Below, piece by piece: positions 38,896 through 47,210 of a stretch of DNA of 47,266 nt. The notes beneath the pieces were generated by a model. It was given only the letters and a program-made list of their open reading frames with translations. It ran no database searches and was not told where the DNA came from. Position numbers and translations under genes: made by a program. Each line of letters starts with the position of its first letter. Position 1 is the first letter of the stretch. The stretch is from IMG/VR virus record IMGVR_UViG_3300047564_000326, positions 1-47,266 of that record. One strand, given 5' to 3'. The stretch is from a virus.

Positions 38896-39671
38896 TCTTG
38901 GTACATCTTCATAATCTGGTTGAGGGAAACAAACTCAGGCTCGTACATGCCATCCGCCAGTTCTCTCTTAACGACCACACCATGCCACCACTGCTTGTTT
39001 GCCTGACCAGCCCAGTGTTCTTCTGCACCCTTGAAGCAACCAACGACAAGACCAATGTTCCCATTCGGGATAGCACCATCCTTGAAGGAGAGGTCACGCT
39101 TGTGGGAGTGTCCACAGGTGGCAGAGCAACTCATGTTCTGAACCAGAGTGTAAGCATGATGAATGCCACCAGTAGCAGTAGAAGAATTGCCCGAAGTAAA
39201 GTAGTGGGCATACGCAACCTTGTCGTAGACTGCAATGGCTGGGCCGGAGTTTTCGTATCCGTGGTAGTCGTCGAACCAGTAGTCTGTTTGAAGATGGCTA
39301 AAGGAAACCCCGTACTTTTCTCCCTCATTTCTTGGATTAAGGGCGATGTACTTTTTAATTCGGTTCTCGTGGTTTCCTTCAAATCCCACCCAATATGGTC
39401 GCTTCTTCCGATGGTGTTTGAAGGGGTGACGGAGGAGTTCTTGAGCCATGTTATAGGACTCAATGTCACGCTGGTAGCTTTGCGAAGCCAGTGCCTTAGG
39501 GTATCTTTCATCATAGCTGTTAAGAGACCTCATGTCTGCGCCATCCCCAAGGTCAAACACCATGTCTGGCTTGAGGTCATAGAGGAATTGTCCCAGTGCT
39601 TTGAACCGAACATTGCTTGTTTCTGGATCGGCATGAGCGCACGAGAATACAACGACTGTTTTAGTAGCCAT
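38892..39671 (-). CDS. Calcineurin-like metallophosphoesterase
   Basis: A 259-residue protein of the metallophosphoesterase fold, with DLGD (about 41-44), GNHENR (about 99-104) and GHSHK (about 193-197). The first motif, normally DxH, reads SCAHAD: Cys11 stands where the metal-binding Asp is expected, with His13 kept. Phage members are often annotated as nucleases or phosphatases; substrate unknown. AAGGAG lies 8-9 nt before the ATG. It lies between nucleotide-metabolism and recombination genes. Confidence 0.75.
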   Translation of the reverse strand: MATKTVVVFSCAHADPETSNVRFKALGQFLYDLKPDMVFDLGDGADMRSLNSYDERYPKALASQSYQRDIESYNMAQELLRHPFKHHRKKRPYWVGFEGNHENRIKKYIALNPRNEGEKYGVSFSHLQTDYWFDDYHGYENSGPAIAVYDKVAYAHYFTSGNSSTATGGIHHAYTLVQNMSCSATCGHSHKRDLSFKDGAIPNGNIGLVVGCFKGAEEHWAGQANKQWWHGVVVKRELADGMYEPEFVSLNQIMKMYQE

Positions 39672-39672
39672 C

Positions 39673-39945
39673 TTAAGGCTCCTTGTTGTTGAGAACGATT
39701 GGATGCAGGTTGGTCTGGAAGTGCTTCACTAGGACATATGCCTCGTCGAAGTTATCAAACCAGAACTCTGCATCGAAGACTTCTTCACCACGAGACACTT
39801 TTAGTACCAGCATGGTAGAGTCGGGAGGAAAGCCACAGTCCGGGATTTCTCTTGCGGCAAATGGTCCCTCCACGATACCCCAGAGTAGTGTCTGTTCAGG
39901 CTCTGCCTCTTTTCTTGAGAACTTCTTTCGTAGCCAGCTTAGCAT
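39673..39945 (-). CDS. Hypothetical protein, 90 aa
   Basis: Begins MLSWLRKKFSRKE, then forms a likely mixed alpha/beta domain with AEFWFDNFDEAYVLVKHF near the C-terminus. The start at 39945 has AAGGG about 9 nt upstream and makes a 50-nt overlap with endonuclease I; longer in-frame starts would lie deep inside that gene. No function is recognised; the pattern is familiar from other marine phages. Confidence 0.6.
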   Translation of the reverse strand: MLSWLRKKFSRKEAEPEQTLLWGIVEGPFAAREIPDCGFPPDSTMLVLKVSRGEEVFDAEFWFDNFDEAYVLVKHFQTNLHPIVLNNKEP

Positions 39946-40345
39946 TCTTGTCGCCCTTCTCTGAGACCCAAGACTCTGGGATAAGTTTGTCTGCGAAGAT
40001 GAAGCCATGCTTGATACACCAGTCAGCATAGGAAGTGGATGATCCCTTATTGATCTTGGCAGAACTGTTAGAGAACACAAACCGAATATCTAGCTCTGGC
40101 CTCTGGGACTGCAAGAGTAGATGCTTCTTTCTGTCTGCAAGTACGAACCTCCCCTTGGTTTCAATGATGATGCCGTTGGGAAGAACGAAGTCTGGGGTAT
40201 ACTTGTGTGAGCTTTCAGGGATGACGTAGGGGATTTTGTAGGCTTCATACTCAACCTTGATCCCCAACGTCTCTAGCTGCTGTGCAACCTTCCCTTCTAG
40301 CCCTGAACGATACCCCCTAGCCTCTGGGGATACCTTCTTTCTCAC
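39896..40345 (-). CDS. Endonuclease I (T7 gp3-like Holliday junction resolvase)
   Basis: 149 residues, close to the 149 of T7 endonuclease I. The catalytic set SGLE (E17), TPDF (D52), IETKG (E62, K64) has the same spacing as T7 residues E20, D55, E65, K67, shifted by three. The enzyme resolves branched DNA before packaging and helps degrade host DNA. It starts with GTG overlapping the preceding stop (GTGA), so translation depends on the upstream gene. Confidence 0.92.
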   Translation of the reverse strand: MRKKVSPEARGYRSGLEGKVAQQLETLGIKVEYEAYKIPYVIPESSHKYTPDFVLPNGIIIETKGRFVLADRKKHLLLQSQRPELDIRFVFSNSSAKINKGSSTSYADWCIKHGFIFADKLIPESWVSEKGDKNAKLATKEVLKKRGRA

Positions 40346-41199
40346 TCAATCCACTCCGTTACGCGAGGTTCATTGACGACATCCACCATGTAGACAGGCC
40401 CGGTAGAGTATAGAAAAGTTCTGGCTTCTGGCCAACAGACCTTCCTAAAGTCGCAGTATCCACAAGTTGTAGATAGTACCGTGTTCTCAGATGTCTTAGA
40501 CTGTGGGACAGGTGGAATACGATCCTCTGGAATTGGTCCAGCAACCAGTTTTTTAACTCTTGCAACCTCTTCCTCCTTCTGAGCAATCTCTTCTGTGAAG
40601 TCATACAGGTCTAGGCAGAGTTTGAACCTATCCTTCTGTACTACTAGGAAGGCACCCTCAGTCTTGTTTTTGACCAGAGGGTCAGTTTTTCCTGCGTAGA
40701 CATAGGAGCTAAGCTGACTGATGTAGCCGAAGGGATCGTCCTCACGGAGATTGTGATTGCGAAACTTCTCGAAGCCATACTTAGAGGCAGACTTCACATC
40801 AACAGTAACCCCATCAATCACGGCGTCACGAGAACCTGAGATACCGAACACATTTACTCTGTCCTGCATACCCTCAACAGTGTGTCCTGCCGCCTTTGCG
40901 AGAGACAGAACGAGGGCTTCAAGCAGGTCACCGTAGAAGAAGGTACCAAGGGCTTCTGCTTTTAGTGGCTCCGACTTCTCAGAGAGATTGATTTTGTACC
41001 ACAACTTGCGATCACAGGGAGAGCCAAGGCCGGAAAGGCTGAGGTAATTCCGAGGTACTTGCTCCTGAGAAAACCTAGCCTCTGCGACATTAGCGATGGA
41101 GGTTGAGAGAAACTCTGTGACAGTCGCATCCCAACCCCCTTTCCCTTCGATCACCCTGTAGATGTCCTCTACGATGGTGTCTAAGGATTTACTCTTCAA
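40342..41199 (-). CDS. Cas4/RecB-like PD-(D/E)XK nuclease with iron-sulfur cysteines
   Basis: 285 residues. A first cysteine in SPCDRKLWY (C62) and three more in CGYCDFRKVC (C246, C249, C255) give the 4Fe-4S arrangement of Cas4 and AddB-type nucleases. Nuclease residues are GSRDAVIDG (D125), VDVKSAS (D134, K136) and the QLSSYVY helix (Q162). It takes the place of T7 gp6 exonuclease, between SSB and endonuclease I, so 5'-3' exonuclease work in recombination or host DNA breakdown is expected. The start is TTG overlapping the SSB stop (TTGA); no other start lies before the first motif. Confidence 0.85.
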   Translation of the reverse strand: MKSKSLDTIVEDIYRVIEGKGGWDATVTEFLSTSIANVAEARFSQEQVPRNYLSLSGLGSPCDRKLWYKINLSEKSEPLKAEALGTFFYGDLLEALVLSLAKAAGHTVEGMQDRVNVFGISGSRDAVIDGVTVDVKSASKYGFEKFRNHNLREDDPFGYISQLSSYVYAGKTDPLVKNKTEGAFLVVQKDRFKLCLDLYDFTEEIAQKEEEVARVKKLVAGPIPEDRIPPVPQSKTSENTVLSTTCGYCDFRKVCWPEARTFLYSTGPVYMVDVVNEPRVTEWIE

Positions 41200-41753
41200 A
41201 ACGGAATCTCGTCGTCTAGCTCAGCCTTGGCCTTAGCCTTAGTGTCCTTCGGAGTGCTGTCCTTCGACGTGCTGTCATCTTCCCTTACACTTGAGGGATT
41301 ACCGAAGGTCATACGACTGGTGACATACGCCTTGTGCTCATCGACCTTAACTTCTTCAAGGCGACAACCGATAATGCCTTTGTAGTTAGTGTCGTAGACT
41401 TGTGCGATGACTGACACAACCGAACCATTGCCAACTTCGCCATCCTCATGGAAGTCCCAAGTGGTTCCATCTGCCTTGAAGACTTTGGGTGCGCCACCAC
41501 CATACTGCTCTTCCCACTTGCGCTTCAGACGAACACGGAAGTGTCCTTCGTTGTCCGGGCTAGGGTTTCCACCATGCTTGTAGCCAGCCTGACGGAGCTT
41601 TGCGAGGTTCTCTTTGTCGAGGTCGATATCAAGGGTACACTGCCCACCCTTGTCAGCCAGTTGATTATCGAAACCAGTGAGGTCACGATTCTCTTCAAAG
41701 ATTTTAGCCCAGTTAGCATAACCTTTGAGTACAACCATTCTAGTCTTTGCCAT
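41196..41753 (-). CDS. Single-stranded DNA-binding protein, T7 gp2.5-like
   Basis: 185 residues. An OB-fold-like body (about 1-150) is followed by a Lys/Ser/Asp-rich linker and the acidic tip LDDEIPF, the usual SSB tail that contacts polymerase and helicase. Replication and annealing are the expected roles. AAGGAG lies 7 nt before the ATG, and a promoter candidate precedes it, fitting the need for many copies. Confidence 0.8.
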   Translation of the reverse strand: MAKTRMVVLKGYANWAKIFEENRDLTGFDNQLADKGGQCTLDIDLDKENLAKLRQAGYKHGGNPSPDNEGHFRVRLKRKWEEQYGGGAPKVFKADGTTWDFHEDGEVGNGSVVSVIAQVYDTNYKGIIGCRLEEVKVDEHKAYVTSRMTFGNPSSVREDDSTSKDSTPKDTKAKAKAELDDEIPF

Positions 41754-41781
41754 GTGCGGCTCCTTGTTTTCTGTAAGCAGA

Positions 41782-41811
41782 ATTGTATCAGGTTTTTAGG
41801 TAGGGTAGCAA
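41782..41811 (-). promoter_or_regulatory. Promoter candidate for SSB
   Basis: On the minus strand TTGCTA (41811-41806) and TACAAT (41787-41782, five of six) are 18 nt apart. It lies in the 61-nt gap before SSB, the widest gap between replication genes. Confidence 0.4.
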
Positions 41812-41814
41812 GAA

Positions 41815-41949
41815 CTATTTCTCGCCAGCCACCTTGTATTTGCGTTGTTTGGTGTTGTCTCTCTCGTACTCCTTGCCACCCTTAGCCAGACGAACTGGGG
41901 TACTGTAGGGTTTGGTGAGTTGCTTGAGACCTTTGGACTTCTTTTCCAT
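41815..41949 (-). CDS. Hypothetical very small basic protein, 44 aa
   Basis: MEKKSKGLKQ through VAGEK, with 13 lysines and arginines in 44 residues. AAGGA lies 7 nt before the ATG, in the 10-nt gap after the polymerase stop. Such short basic proteins are common between replication genes and may bind DNA or polymerase. No function is recognised. Confidence 0.6.
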   Translation of the reverse strand: MEKKSKGLKQLTKPYSTPVRLAKGGKEYERDNTKQRKYKVAGEK

Positions 41950-41959
41950 CTGTAATTCC

Positions 41960-43834
41960 TTAGTGAATCTGTGCGTAGTTTACCCCAAACTGAACGTCAA
42001 TGTCCAGCTTGATGTTGAGCTTGAGCTTCTCGTTGACCTTGTTGATTGCCCAACGCAGTACCGACTCATGCTCCTTCTCTTCGCCACGCTTGACCCTGTT
42101 GATGCTCTCATCGTGGAACTGTCCGACAATGTTAGGTCGCTTGGTCAGGTAGTGTGCAACCCACTGGTCAAAGCAGTATGCACCTGTGCCTTGGTTGAGG
42201 GTTGAGAAGATGTCCTTCTCGTAGCGAAGAGTGTACCAGAAACCATTGACGGGGTTCTTCACCCACATCTGACCATTGACTGTCTTGACTGTCTGATCCT
42301 TAGCGAACTGTCGGACTGCCCAGTTGCGATCCCAGTATGCTTCCAAGAGAACCTTGGCTTCTGCCTGAGACATACCAGTAGTACGGGACAGCTTCGGAGC
42401 GCCAACGCCATACACGGCAGAATAGTTGACAGGTTTGAACTTCTTGCGGGTCTTCTTGATTGCCTTGAACCTGTCCTTGTCGTTCACAGTGTCCTCGTCA
42501 GCCTGCGTGTAGAAGTCGTAGTCCTCACTGGTGATGTAGCCTGCGCGTACTGCAAGGTCGAGGTGTTCGTCAAAACCCGGCACAGACATCTCAGCAACGT
42601 AGTCAGGGTCGTATGGGTAGATGAAGTGGCGCTTGGTGGTAGCCTCAAGGGAGACCATGTCAGAACCGCATAGTAGTCCCCCCTCGTCAGCAATCAGAGC
42701 ACCACGTATCTCCTTACCCCAAGGCTTGTCCACCCCCGGAAGATTGACCAGAGGCTTCTTGTGCTTGAAGCGCAGGGTATTTGTCAGGCCAGCAATCTCA
42801 GCCTTTACGTAGCCATTGACCTCAGACTCAAGCATACCCTCGAAGATAGACTTGCGGTGCTGGATCACGGTCAGACCATCAAGCAGGCCAACACCGGGGT
42901 TCTCTTCAATCAGGAGTTTGACTGAGGGTGCAAGCTCACCATCCTTACGGACCTGAGGGACAAGCCGTTCAGTGCCATCCTCGTTCTTCTTGTAGTCATG
43001 GGTGCAGGGTTGCCAGCCAAGAGAGAAGAGCCATTCCTTGACCTGATCTGATGAGTTAGGGTTTGGTGGTTCGTAGCTCTTGACGACACGCACATCATCC
43101 TCATGGAAGAGGGGCAGGCCGTTCTCCTCAAGCATGTTGAACCATTCGATAGCAGCCTTGGTGTGGGTGCCATCCTTCTTGGTCATCTGCTTAGGCTTGG
43201 ACTTGACAGCATACTTGGCCACAGCAGGCATCACCTGACGCAGTTCCTCGACCTTCTCCTCTTGGGCCTTCTCCAAGATAGCTACAGACTTCTCGACAAG
43301 CTCCTTATTGATGCGCCAGCCAGCCTGTTCAGCCATAGCAGCAGACTTCATCTTGAAGGTGAGGTACTGGAAGAAGCGATCCATGCCCTTCTTGTCGTTG
43401 CCGTAGACCATCTTGAAACGCTTGATGAGGTCTTTCCAGAGGAGCCAGTTGATCTTCACATCCTCCTCACAACGATGCTTGTACTCCTCGTAGGTCAGCC
43501 CTTCCCAGTCAGTGACCACAGGCTTAGGCACACCGAAGTCTTCCCCAAAGGACTCAAGCCCGTGGATTTGACGCTGGGGATACATAACCCAAGACATGGG
43601 TAGGGTGTCGTAGAGCTTGGCTGTGATCTTGATGCCAAGGATTTTCTCCAAGACAGGGATATCAAAGCGGCAGATGTTGTGACCAATCAGGATCGTCTCC
43701 TCCTCAAGAAGGTCACGCATGTCCTTGTAGGAACAAGTGGAGTTGAAGACCTTGCCGTCACGTGTCCAAGACAGAACGTGGACCTTCGTGGCCTTGTCAA
43801 GGAACCCATCAGTCTCCACGTCAAACACAATCAT
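41960..43834 (-). CDS. DNA polymerase I family (T7-like) with 3'-5' exonuclease
   Basis: 624 residues. Exonuclease motifs: FDVETDG (D5, E7), GHNICRFDIP (D58) and HRCEEDV (D125). Polymerase motif A is SDMVSLEA (D392), motif B RKKFKPVNYSAVYG (R463, K467, Y471, Y475) and motif C FHDES (H574, D575, E576). Tyr471 occupies the site of E. coli Phe762; published surveys link Tyr or Phe there to virulent phages and Leu to temperate ones. T7 polymerase uses host thioredoxin; whether this one does cannot be judged here. Start overlaps the helicase stop (TAATG). Confidence 0.93.
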   Translation of the reverse strand: MIVFDVETDGFLDKATKVHVLSWTRDGKVFNSTCSYKDMRDLLEEETILIGHNICRFDIPVLEKILGIKITAKLYDTLPMSWVMYPQRQIHGLESFGEDFGVPKPVVTDWEGLTYEEYKHRCEEDVKINWLLWKDLIKRFKMVYGNDKKGMDRFFQYLTFKMKSAAMAEQAGWRINKELVEKSVAILEKAQEEKVEELRQVMPAVAKYAVKSKPKQMTKKDGTHTKAAIEWFNMLEENGLPLFHEDDVRVVKSYEPPNPNSSDQVKEWLFSLGWQPCTHDYKKNEDGTERLVPQVRKDGELAPSVKLLIEENPGVGLLDGLTVIQHRKSIFEGMLESEVNGYVKAEIAGLTNTLRFKHKKPLVNLPGVDKPWGKEIRGALIADEGGLLCGSDMVSLEATTKRHFIYPYDPDYVAEMSVPGFDEHLDLAVRAGYITSEDYDFYTQADEDTVNDKDRFKAIKKTRKKFKPVNYSAVYGVGAPKLSRTTGMSQAEAKVLLEAYWDRNWAVRQFAKDQTVKTVNGQMWVKNPVNGFWYTLRYEKDIFSTLNQGTGAYCFDQWVAHYLTKRPNIVGQFHDESINRVKRGEEKEHESVLRWAINKVNEKLKLNIKLDIDVQFGVNYAQIH

Positions 43835-45399
43835 TAGAAGCCCTCTCGAAGCAGTGTTGTTTCAGAATCCCAGAAGAGGGAACCCGCTGAGCCAAGTTTA
43901 GCAAACGGTCTGTTCTTGTCAATGTGGAAGTAGGTAGTGTTCTGTTCCACCTCATCCTCGTTCTCAACGTCACGTTCAATCTTGATGCAGATGATTGCCT
44001 CTTCTTCCAAGGCAGCAGCATACTTGGTCCGACCATCCTCGTTCACCTGTGAGATGAAGATCACACCAATGTTCAACTCCTTGGCAAGCTGTGCCATCTG
44101 GGAGCCGAGTGCAGTGAGCAAGGAAGTAGCACCATCGACACCAGCAGAGGACAGGTAAGCAAGACGCTGAACGTGGTCGATGAAGATGAAGCCAGCACCA
44201 TATACTGAGGCAGCAAGACGTACATAGTCCAGCAGCTTCATAGGGTCGTCGTGCAGGCGCATCTCGAAGATGATAGTACGCTCACCCTTGGTCGCCTTGA
44301 TAGCAGCCTCAATCACTTCCTGCTCAGAGATAGTGTTATATGCAGCATCGTCCTTGGTACGAACATTAACACCCAACTCGTAGGTAGCCATTGCACGGTA
44401 AGTAGTGGACTTCATTTCTTCCATGTGCAGCAGGGCGATACGCTCGTCAGGGTCACGCAGCATGGCAGTCTCGAAGTAACGGATCACCTCAGTCTTGCCT
44501 GTGCCTCGTGGTGCCTTGATGAAGGTGATGCCACCCTTGACCAGACCCCTGCACTTCTCGTCGATACCTGAGTGACCCGTGGGGACATACTCGTATGGGT
44601 TCTCGGTGAGGATTGCCTTCTCCACATCCAAGGACGAACAGAAGAAGTTGTCGGGGGTGTAGCGTTGTGGTTTGACCGCAGCCCACTTGAGTGCCTCTCC
44701 TGCACCAGCCGTAAGGAACTCATTGGCATCCTTGTGCTGGGACATGGGGACATACCAGAACTTCTGAGGGAAAGCCCCATACAGAACCTCTGCCGCCTTC
44801 TTGCCAGCATCATCAAGCTCACCAGCATACACGATCTCTTGAAAGCTGTTGAGGTACTTGTACTCTTTCTTGACGAACTTCTCCCCAATGCTGGCAGAGG
44901 GAAGAGACTTTACAGGGTACGTCTGACCAAGGATTTGGTAGAGGGATGCGGCATCAAACTCCCCCTCCGTAATATAGATACGCTTGGAAGTACCTGCATT
45001 GAACTCAGGTCCAAAGAGACTATCAAAGGGCTGACCCTTCTCCTTGGTCCAGAAGACCTTCTCCTCGTAGCCACGGTACTTCACATTGTTTTCGTGCTTG
45101 AAGGCGTAGCGCACAGGCTTACCCTCAGTGTCAGTCTGGAGTTGGATGCCATACTTCTTACACACATCAGGGTCGATCCCACGGATGCCATCATATGTGA
45201 TACCTGATACGGACAGGTTCCTTACATCAATTTTCTCTTTCAACGGGTATCTCTCCTTTGCCCAAGGCTTGAGCCTCATTCCCTTGCTGGGGTAAGTACC
45301 CATACAGATTTTACAGTTGCCGTATCCCTCTTCATTCCATGAGAAAGCGTTCTCACTGTCACAGCCCTCAAGGGGACAAGGCCCGTGGTTTTGGTTCAT
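43834..45399 (-). CDS. Primase-helicase (T7 gp4-like)
   Basis: 521 residues combining primase and replicative helicase. An N-terminal zinc ribbon has Cys 8, 13, 29 and 32. The Toprim domain shows ITEGEFDAASL (E145) and ELDDAG (E194, D196), where Glu replaces the usual first Asp. The RecA-like helicase has Walker A APRGTGKT (296-303), Walker B FIFIDH, and VIFISQVNEDG near the C-terminus, and ends with an aromatic residue (GF) as T7-type helicases do for polymerase contact. GAGGA lies about 6 nt before the ATG. Confidence 0.92.
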   Translation of the reverse strand: MNQNHGPCPLEGCDSENAFSWNEEGYGNCKICMGTYPSKGMRLKPWAKERYPLKEKIDVRNLSVSGITYDGIRGIDPDVCKKYGIQLQTDTEGKPVRYAFKHENNVKYRGYEEKVFWTKEKGQPFDSLFGPEFNAGTSKRIYITEGEFDAASLYQILGQTYPVKSLPSASIGEKFVKKEYKYLNSFQEIVYAGELDDAGKKAAEVLYGAFPQKFWYVPMSQHKDANEFLTAGAGEALKWAAVKPQRYTPDNFFCSSLDVEKAILTENPYEYVPTGHSGIDEKCRGLVKGGITFIKAPRGTGKTEVIRYFETAMLRDPDERIALLHMEEMKSTTYRAMATYELGVNVRTKDDAAYNTISEQEVIEAAIKATKGERTIIFEMRLHDDPMKLLDYVRLAASVYGAGFIFIDHVQRLAYLSSAGVDGATSLLTALGSQMAQLAKELNIGVIFISQVNEDGRTKYAAALEEEAIICIKIERDVENEDEVEQNTTYFHIDKNRPFAKLGSAGSLFWDSETTLLREGF

Positions 45400-45401
45400 G
45401 T

Positions 45402-45854
45402 TTAGTCCTCTGTTTTAGCCAGAGCGAGAATATGCTTCAGCGCATCCTGAATGTCAAGCTTTGCGGCAGCACAGTACAGGATAAACTCTACACCGATAGC
45501 AGCCATCGCCCTAGTGGAATCATCGTCAAGGGTGTAGGTGATCTTCAAGCCACCACCCTCTTGCTCTTCTGTATCCACAAGCACGATGTTGCTGAGTTTC
45601 TCTGGTGCCATAGCTTCGATGTCAGTCTCGTTAATCATTTGCTTCAACTCCTCTAGTGTCCTTTTTAGAAGCCAGTAGTTTGGTACGTGATCTGGATACA
45701 AACCCTTTGGCTCGTGCCTTACAGATACTTCCATGGCATCCATTGCTTTGACCAAGGCAGCGTGTGCTTGCTTGTAAAGACTTCCCTCTGGTTTGTACTC
45801 ATCCTCAGGGTAGACGTTTTCCCAGTTCTTCAAGCGTGTCAGTAGGTCAGCCAT
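45402..45854 (-). CDS. Hypothetical protein, 150 aa
   Basis: Begins MADLLTRLKNWENVYP and has three parts: a helical N-terminus (1-75), a central VDTEEQEGGGLKITYTLD strand segment and a C-terminal helix ending ILALAKTED. No family recognised. The start at 45854 overlaps the ThyX stop by 8 nt. It lies between thyX and the primase-helicase, so a link to replication or nucleotide supply is plausible. Confidence 0.6.
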   Translation of the reverse strand: MADLLTRLKNWENVYPEDEYKPEGSLYKQAHAALVKAMDAMEVSVRHEPKGLYPDHVPNYWLLKRTLEELKQMINETDIEAMAPEKLSNIVLVDTEEQEGGGLKITYTLDDDSTRAMAAIGVEFILYCAAAKLDIQDALKHILALAKTED

Positions 45855-46512
45855 TATGCACCAGAGCCTTCCATGAAACAGGGTACAGAGGTTCGATGAT
45901 GTCACCCACCATGCGGGCAAGGTCTTGGATTTCCTTCTGTGCATGTGGGTCAGTGCGCTTGTTGTAGAAGTTAGCGAAGGCGTAGAGATTGCCTGTCCAA
46001 ATCCACTGCACTTCACAGCCTTGGGGTAGAACGAAGCGGGCTTGTTCAGGACATACACCATCTGCAATCATATGTTCGTAGAGAGTGATTGCTTCCTCAC
46101 ACACCCACTCGTATTGGTTCAGCCAGTGGTTACTCTTTGGATGAACCCCACTACTACCTTGCTTCACTGATCCTTCAGGCTTTGACCGGAGTTCAGGGGG
46201 AACAAACAAACTTGGGGTGCTGCTGATGTACCGCCGACTTTCTTCATTCTCTACAAACCCCTGCTTGTGTTTGAAGCATTGCGTCCTGATGGGTAGTGGT
46301 GCTTTCATCCGCAGCTTGATTGCAGTGTGGGCGAAAGGTGTCCAGTGATCGTGCTTGGAGAGGTAGGCGATAAGCTTGGCATCGTCGTACTTGAGTGAGT
46401 GATACTGACCTGTGCTGTCAAACTCCCACTCACTCATCTTGGCAAAGCTAACACGAGCAGCATCGACAACTTCAAGGTCATCTCCCATGTGATTGAGGTA
46501 TTCCGCCTTCAT
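45847..46512 (-). CDS. thyX: Flavin-dependent thymidylate synthase ThyX
   Basis: Makes dTMP from dUMP using methylene-tetrahydrofolate, FAD and NADPH. 221 residues, normal length. The signature region reads FKHKQGFVENEESRRY (about 80-95): the NE.S.RY half is canonical, while the RHR half is altered to HKQ or KHK, a form I recall from other phage ThyX proteins. HDHWTPFAH (54-62) and a late CEVQWIWTGNLYAFANF with R at 187 also match. Start overlaps the previous stop (ATGA). Confidence 0.9.
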   Translation of the reverse strand: MKAEYLNHMGDDLEVVDAARVSFAKMSEWEFDSTGQYHSLKYDDAKLIAYLSKHDHWTPFAHTAIKLRMKAPLPIRTQCFKHKQGFVENEESRRYISSTPSLFVPPELRSKPEGSVKQGSSGVHPKSNHWLNQYEWVCEEAITLYEHMIADGVCPEQARFVLPQGCEVQWIWTGNLYAFANFYNKRTDPHAQKEIQDLARMVGDIIEPLYPVSWKALVHNG

Positions 46513-46721
46513 TGTTTCACCTCAAACGACATACAGGATTTAGAGAAGTCAGACCAAGCGACCCAAGGTGCAGGATTACCTTCTTCATCAACCATACCCA
46601 ACTGCACTGCCCAAACGTCTGCCTTGGCTCTGTTCAGTTTGTCGAAGTGTCTGTAGCAACCTACTGAGTTCTTACACTGGGGTGCGACAGAGCAGAAGGT
46701 CATGTCCCTGTAGCAGATCAT
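46509..46721 (-). CDS. Small cysteine-containing protein, 70 aa
   Basis: Cysteines at 3, 10, 16, 22 and 63 in a mostly polar protein; CKNSVGCYRH suggests a small metal site. Familiar as a hypothetical protein of other marine phages. ATG 46721 shares a base with the previous stop (TGATG) and the end overlaps thyX (ATGA). Confidence 0.6.
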   Translation of the reverse strand: MICYRDMTFCSVAPQCKNSVGCYRHFDKLNRAKADVWAVQLGMVDEEGNPAPWVAWSDFSKSCMSFEVKQ

Positions 46722-47014
46722 CAGTAAAGCTCCTCAATCTTGAGTGAATATTGGTTGGCCTTCACTTGCTCTTGGTCATAGTGATTAATGGAGAACCAGC
46801 GAAGAACCTTGATGCAGGAGTGTGCGAACTGGAGGTTCTCTGCGTAGTCCTGCCAGTGGAATGCCTCAAGGTACTTCTTCTTGGACAGACGCTCAAGGTC
46901 TTCAAAGGCTGAGTCTAGTGCATTCTCAAGGGATGCAACCACAAGCTCGTCGATCACCCCATTGTTGATGATGCTCGTCACGAGAGTTTCTACTGCTTCA
47001 CGTTCTCTGGTCAT
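46721..47014 (-). CDS. Hypothetical helical protein, 97 aa
   Basis: A charged helical protein starting MTREREAVETLVTSII, with an aromatic middle (YLEAFHWQDYAENLQFAH). No function is recognised. AAGGAG lies about 8 nt before the ATG in the short gap after the next upstream gene, and the stop is coupled to the 70-aa gene. Confidence 0.6.
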   Translation of the reverse strand: MTREREAVETLVTSIINNGVIDELVVASLENALDSAFEDLERLSKKKYLEAFHWQDYAENLQFAHSCIKVLRWFSINHYDQEQVKANQYSLKIEELY

Positions 47015-47024
47015 GTCTTGCTCC

Positions 47025-47210
47025 TTAGAAGTTGGGGTAGTAGTGACTACCAGTTTGCATGTGGTACTTCATCACGTGGTCATACTCAAACTTCAAATCT
47101 TCACAGGGTTTACCAGTCCACTCTGCCTCTTCGATGCCTTGCTTGAGTTGTTGCAGGAGAGGTTTAATCTCAATGAGGTACTTCTCTCTTGGGGTAGGCT
47201 TAGGATACAT
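47025..47210 (-). CDS. Hypothetical small protein, 61 aa
   Basis: MYPKPTPREKYLIEIKPLL then a charged helix and a polar end rich in Tyr and His (GSHYYPNF). AAGGA lies 8 nt before the ATG. The start overlaps the end of a partial upstream gene by 11 nt. Function unknown. Confidence 0.6.
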   Translation of the reverse strand: MYPKPTPREKYLIEIKPLLQQLKQGIEEAEWTGKPCEDLKFEYDHVMKYHMQTGSHYYPNF

